NCBI GenBank assembly: GCA_028870845.1
Contig: JAGWOR010000021.1
Span: 1 to 44,367, forward strand
Direction of reading: 5' to 3'
DNA: 44,367 nucleotides
DNA from: Gammaproteobacteria bacterium
GTDB taxonomy: Bacteria; Pseudomonadota; Gammaproteobacteria; Natronospirales; REEB76
In this document: piece by piece, positions 41,845 through 44,367 of the stretch
Layout of the letters: each line of letters opens with the position of its first letter
Position numbering within the stretch: position 1 is the first letter of the stretch
Notes under the pieces: generated by a model
Told to the model about the DNA's origin: nothing
Databases searched by the model: none
What the model saw: only the letters and a program-made list of their open reading frames with translations
Position numbers and translations under genes: made by a program

Positions 41845-43002
41845 ATGGAAAAGGACCAGGCGATCAAGTTTATCCAGGATCTGTTGCGCGCCATGGTGGC
41901 GCGCAAGGCTTCGGATTTGTTCATCACCGCGGGATTTCCGCCCGCCATCAAGGTGGACGGACAAATCGTCCCCGCAACCGACAAACCTCTGACGGCCGAG
42001 CAGGCGGGATTGCTGGTGCGCGCCATCATGAATGACCGGCAGACCAAGGAGTTTGATTCCTCCAAAGAGTGTCAATTCGCCATCAGCCCGCCAGGTATCG
42101 GACGTTTCCGGGTGAGCGCTTTCGTGCAACAAGGCCGCATGGGCGCGGTGCTGCGTACACTCAATACCGAGATCCCCGATTTCGACAAGCTGGGTCTGCC
42201 GCAGATCCTTAAAGACGTGGTAATGGCCAAGCGCGGAATCGTGATCTTCGTAGGCGCCACCGGCTCGGGCAAGTCCACATCCATCGCCTCGATGATCGGG
42301 CACCGCAACAAGAATTCCAAGGACCACATCGTTACGATCGAGGATCCCATCGAGTTCGTGCACCCGCATATCAACAGCGTGATCACCCAGCGCGAAATCG
42401 GTGTGGATACGGATTCCTGGGAGATTGCCCTTAAGAATACCCTGCGTCAGGCACCGGATGTGATCTTCATCGGCGAAATACGCGATAGAAATACCATGGA
42501 TTACGCGGTGGCATTTGCCGAAACCGGACATCTGGTGCTGTCGACCCTGCATGCCAACAGTACCAACCAGGCGCTCGACCGTATTATCAACTTCTTCCCG
42601 CCGGAGCGCCGCCAACAGCTGCTCATGGACCTGTCGCTTAACATCCGCGCTCTGATATCACAGCGTTTGATAAGAAGGCAAGGCGGCAAAGGCCGCATAC
42701 CCGCCGTGGAGATCATGCTCAATTCCCCCTTGATTTCGGACCTGATATTCAAGGCTGAGGTTTCGCACATCAAGGAAATCATGGCCAAGTCCACGCAGCT
42801 GGGTATGCAGACTTTCGACCAGTCATTGTTTGACCTGTTTGAAAAGGGCCTGATCAGCTACGAGGACGCCATCCGCAATGCCGATTCTCAAAACGAGTTG
42901 CGATTGCGCATTAAGCTGGAAAGCAAACGCGATAAGCGTGCCGTCGATGAAGGTATCGAGGACTTGCGCATCCTGGATCATGGCCAGGGGCGGAAATTCT
43001 AA
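41845..43002 (+). CDS. pilU: PilT-dependent retraction ATPase PilU
   Basis: Paralogue of PilT that assists retraction under load. It has 385 residues. ARKASDLFITAGFPPAIKVDG, Walker A GATGSGKSTSIASM, TIEDPIEFVHPH, Walker B VIFIGEIRDRNTMDYAV, and AETGHLVLSTLHANSTNQ are intact. The C-terminal extension (LRLRIKLESKRDKRAVDEG to the end) distinguishes PilU from PilT. It lies 22 bases after pilT and is co-transcribed with it. Confidence 0.94.
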   Translation: MEKDQAIKFIQDLLRAMVARKASDLFITAGFPPAIKVDGQIVPATDKPLTAEQAGLLVRAIMNDRQTKEFDSSKECQFAISPPGIGRFRVSAFVQQGRMGAVLRTLNTEIPDFDKLGLPQILKDVVMAKRGIVIFVGATGSGKSTSIASMIGHRNKNSKDHIVTIEDPIEFVHPHINSVITQREIGVDTDSWEIALKNTLRQAPDVIFIGEIRDRNTMDYAVAFAETGHLVLSTLHANSTNQALDRIINFFPPERRQQLLMDLSLNIRALISQRLIRRQGGKGRIPAVEIMLNSPLISDLIFKAEVSHIKEIMAKSTQLGMQTFDQSLFDLFEKGLISYEDAIRNADSQNELRLRIKLESKRDKRAVDEGIEDLRILDHGQGRKF

Positions 43003-43040
43003 GCAAATCTGTTATCGTTTGAATTTAAACTGCTGGCACT

Positions 43041-44096
43041 ATGGATATCAGCCCATATCTTAAGCTCATGGTCGAAAAAAAGGCCTCCGACCTTTATTTC
43101 ACCAGCGATGCGCCCGTGAAGATTAAAATCGAAGGGCGGCAGATGCCGGTCGGCAAGACCGTGCTGACTTCGGAAATGGTGCGGGAAGCGGCCTACGGCA
43201 TCATGAACGAGAAACAGGCGCGCTCCTTCGAAGTCAAGCATGAGTCCGATTTTGCCATTGCCGAAGAGGGCGTGGGCAGGTTCCGTGTCAATGTGTTTCT
43301 GCAGCGCGGCCAGGTGGCCATGGTGTTGCGCTATATACCCTCGGATGTGCCGCAACTCGCAGAGCTCGGCCTGCCCGATGTGCTGAAAGAGCTGATCATG
43401 CACAAGCGCGGTCTGCTGCTGGTCGTAGGCGCCACCGGCTCGGGCAAATCTACCACCATCGCCGCTATGATGCGGCATCGCAATGAGAACGAAGCCTCGC
43501 ACATTTTAACCATCGAGGATCCGATCGAATACAACCATCCCAACGCGCAATCCATTATCAACCAGCGAGAAATCGGCCAGGACACGCTGTCATACGCCAA
43601 TGCGCTCAAACAGTCATTGCGCGAAGCCCCGGACATCGTGGTGATCGGCGAGTGCCGCGACCGCGAGACCATGGAAGCCGCTGTCCAATTGGCGGGCACC
43701 GGGCAGCTGGCGATCTCCACACTGCATGCCAATAACGCCCACCAGACCATGGACCGCATCATCAATATGTTCCCCGAGCAGATGCACAAGCAGCTGCTCC
43801 TGGACCTGTCGATTAATCTGCGCGCCATCGTCTCGCAACGCCTGGTGATGGGCAAAAACGGTCGGCGTCTGGCTGCCGTGGAAATCATGTTGAACACACC
43901 GCATATATCCGACCTGATACTCAAAGGGCAGATCGACCGCATCCGCGAAGCCATGGAAGAAAGCTCGGAACCCGGCATGCAATCATTCGATGAGGCGCTG
44001 CACCGCCTTTACCATGAAAACCGGATTACGCTCGAAGAAGCCTTGCGGTATGCCGACTCACGCGCCAATTTGGAAGCCAAGATTAATTTCGGCTGA
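43041..44096 (+). CDS. Third PilT/PilU-family ATPase
   Basis: A 351-residue paralogue that follows pilU after 38 bases. All ATPase boxes are present: EKKASDLYFTSDAPVKIKIEG, GATGSGKSTTIAAMM, TIEDPIEYNHPNAQS, Walker B VVIGECRDRETMEAAV and TGQLAISTLHANNAHQTMD. It is closer in these boxes to PilU than to PilT, but lacks the long PilU C-terminal extension, ending ADSRANLEAKINFG. It is probably a second PilU-like helper motor or a motor for a different pilus. No pilin or pilus assembly gene is in the window to decide. Confidence 0.9.
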   Translation: MDISPYLKLMVEKKASDLYFTSDAPVKIKIEGRQMPVGKTVLTSEMVREAAYGIMNEKQARSFEVKHESDFAIAEEGVGRFRVNVFLQRGQVAMVLRYIPSDVPQLAELGLPDVLKELIMHKRGLLLVVGATGSGKSTTIAAMMRHRNENEASHILTIEDPIEYNHPNAQSIINQREIGQDTLSYANALKQSLREAPDIVVIGECRDRETMEAAVQLAGTGQLAISTLHANNAHQTMDRIINMFPEQMHKQLLLDLSINLRAIVSQRLVMGKNGRRLAAVEIMLNTPHISDLILKGQIDRIREAMEESSEPGMQSFDEALHRLYHENRITLEEALRYADSRANLEAKINFG

Positions 44097-44168
44097 AGAT
44101 TTCGTACACCACAAAAATATTTACGTGTCAGTGTTATCGAAGTATTGATTGTTTAAAGGGAGGTCCGC

Positions 44169-44367
44169 ATGTTTAAGACCTTCGCATACTTGCTGTTGAC
44201 AATGTCTTTGGCGACGCCAAATATCATTGCTGCAGAAGGCATTCCCACCTCGGCATTTTTCCGGCATACCGAATACTCGCAAGTGAAAATTTCACCTGAT
44301 GGCCGGTACCTTGCGGTTGTAAGTACGGCGCCAGGAGAAGAACTCTCGGAACAACTGAGCTTCATTG
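44169..44367 (+). CDS. S9-type peptidase, N-terminal part only (cut by window edge)
   Basis: The first 66 codons of an exported protein. GGGAGG lies 5 bases before the ATG; the signal peptide ends near NIIAA. FFRHTEYSQVKISPDGRYLAV is the typical opening of the beta-propeller of S9 prolyl-oligopeptidase/dipeptidyl-peptidase proteins, where 'SPDG+YLA' starts the first blade. The catalytic domain lies outside the window, so the call rests on this short stretch. If right, it adds to the peptide-scavenging set of the region. Confidence 0.65.
   Translation, partial: MFKTFAYLLLTMSLATPNIIAAEGIPTSAFFRHTEYSQVKISPDGRYLAVVSTAPGEELSEQLSFI

Noticed and set aside
1-44367. Looked for tRNA, rRNA, CRISPR arrays, insertion sequences and phage genes
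   Set aside because: No cloverleaf, regular spaced repeats, transposase motifs or integrase motifs were recognised by eye.

Overview
The window looks like chromosomal DNA of a free-living gammaproteobacterium, most like the Xanthomonadales/Steroidobacterales/Nevskiales side of the class. The basis is gene content and order: a yggS-proC-yggT operon divergent from pilT-pilU, murI and mtgA, a very large TonB-dependent receptor, TPR-sulfotransferases, and arrays of secreted S10/S9 peptidases. This placement is inference and no marker gene fixes it. Sequence is GC-rich and tightly packed. I see no insertion sequence, prophage, CRISPR array, tRNA or rRNA.

Layout. 1-9862: four S10 serine-carboxypeptidase-like genes on the minus strand (the first runs off the left edge). 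A copper module sits between the first and the other three: a plus-strand cupredoxin, and minus-strand copD, copC, an unrecognised secreted protein and a small DUF2946-like protein. 9981-11303: Xaa-Pro dipeptidase pepQ. 11425-20996: an aldo/keto reductase coupled to a TPR-sulfotransferase, then a minus-strand TonB-dependent receptor, then two more overlapping TPR-sulfotransferases. This is the most unusual block. 20993-26198: a DUF4156 lipoprotein, a DUF2845 protein, an S12 serine hydrolase with an FKBP lipoprotein, a ferritin-like diiron protein, the 43-residue ribosomal protein bTHX and peptidase E. 26652-29282: murI, a DUF2891 protein and mtgA, all overlapping. 29365-34479: a repeat-rich lipoprotein, two small c-type cytochromes, msrB, an AlaX editing protein, a membrane protein and a secreted amidase. 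34513-37861: ornithine aminotransferase, an alpha/beta hydrolase, an outer-membrane barrel and a TerB-like protein. 37944-40641: a lysine-tailed HU protein and yggT-proC-yggS. 40779-44096: three consecutive PilT-family ATPases. 44169 to the end: the start of an S9-type peptidase.

Working together. The strongest physiological theme is peptide scavenging: S10 exopeptidases, PepQ, PepE, an S9 peptidase, a secreted amidase and a large TonB-dependent receptor. Proline and ornithine metabolism (RocD to P5C, ProC to proline) fits with it. The copper module has exported copper-binding proteins and the CopD membrane protein. The three TPR-sulfotransferases around one receptor may form a surface-modification or peptide-modification system, but the sequence does not identify the sulfated substrate. 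No candidate substrate peptide was seen beside them.
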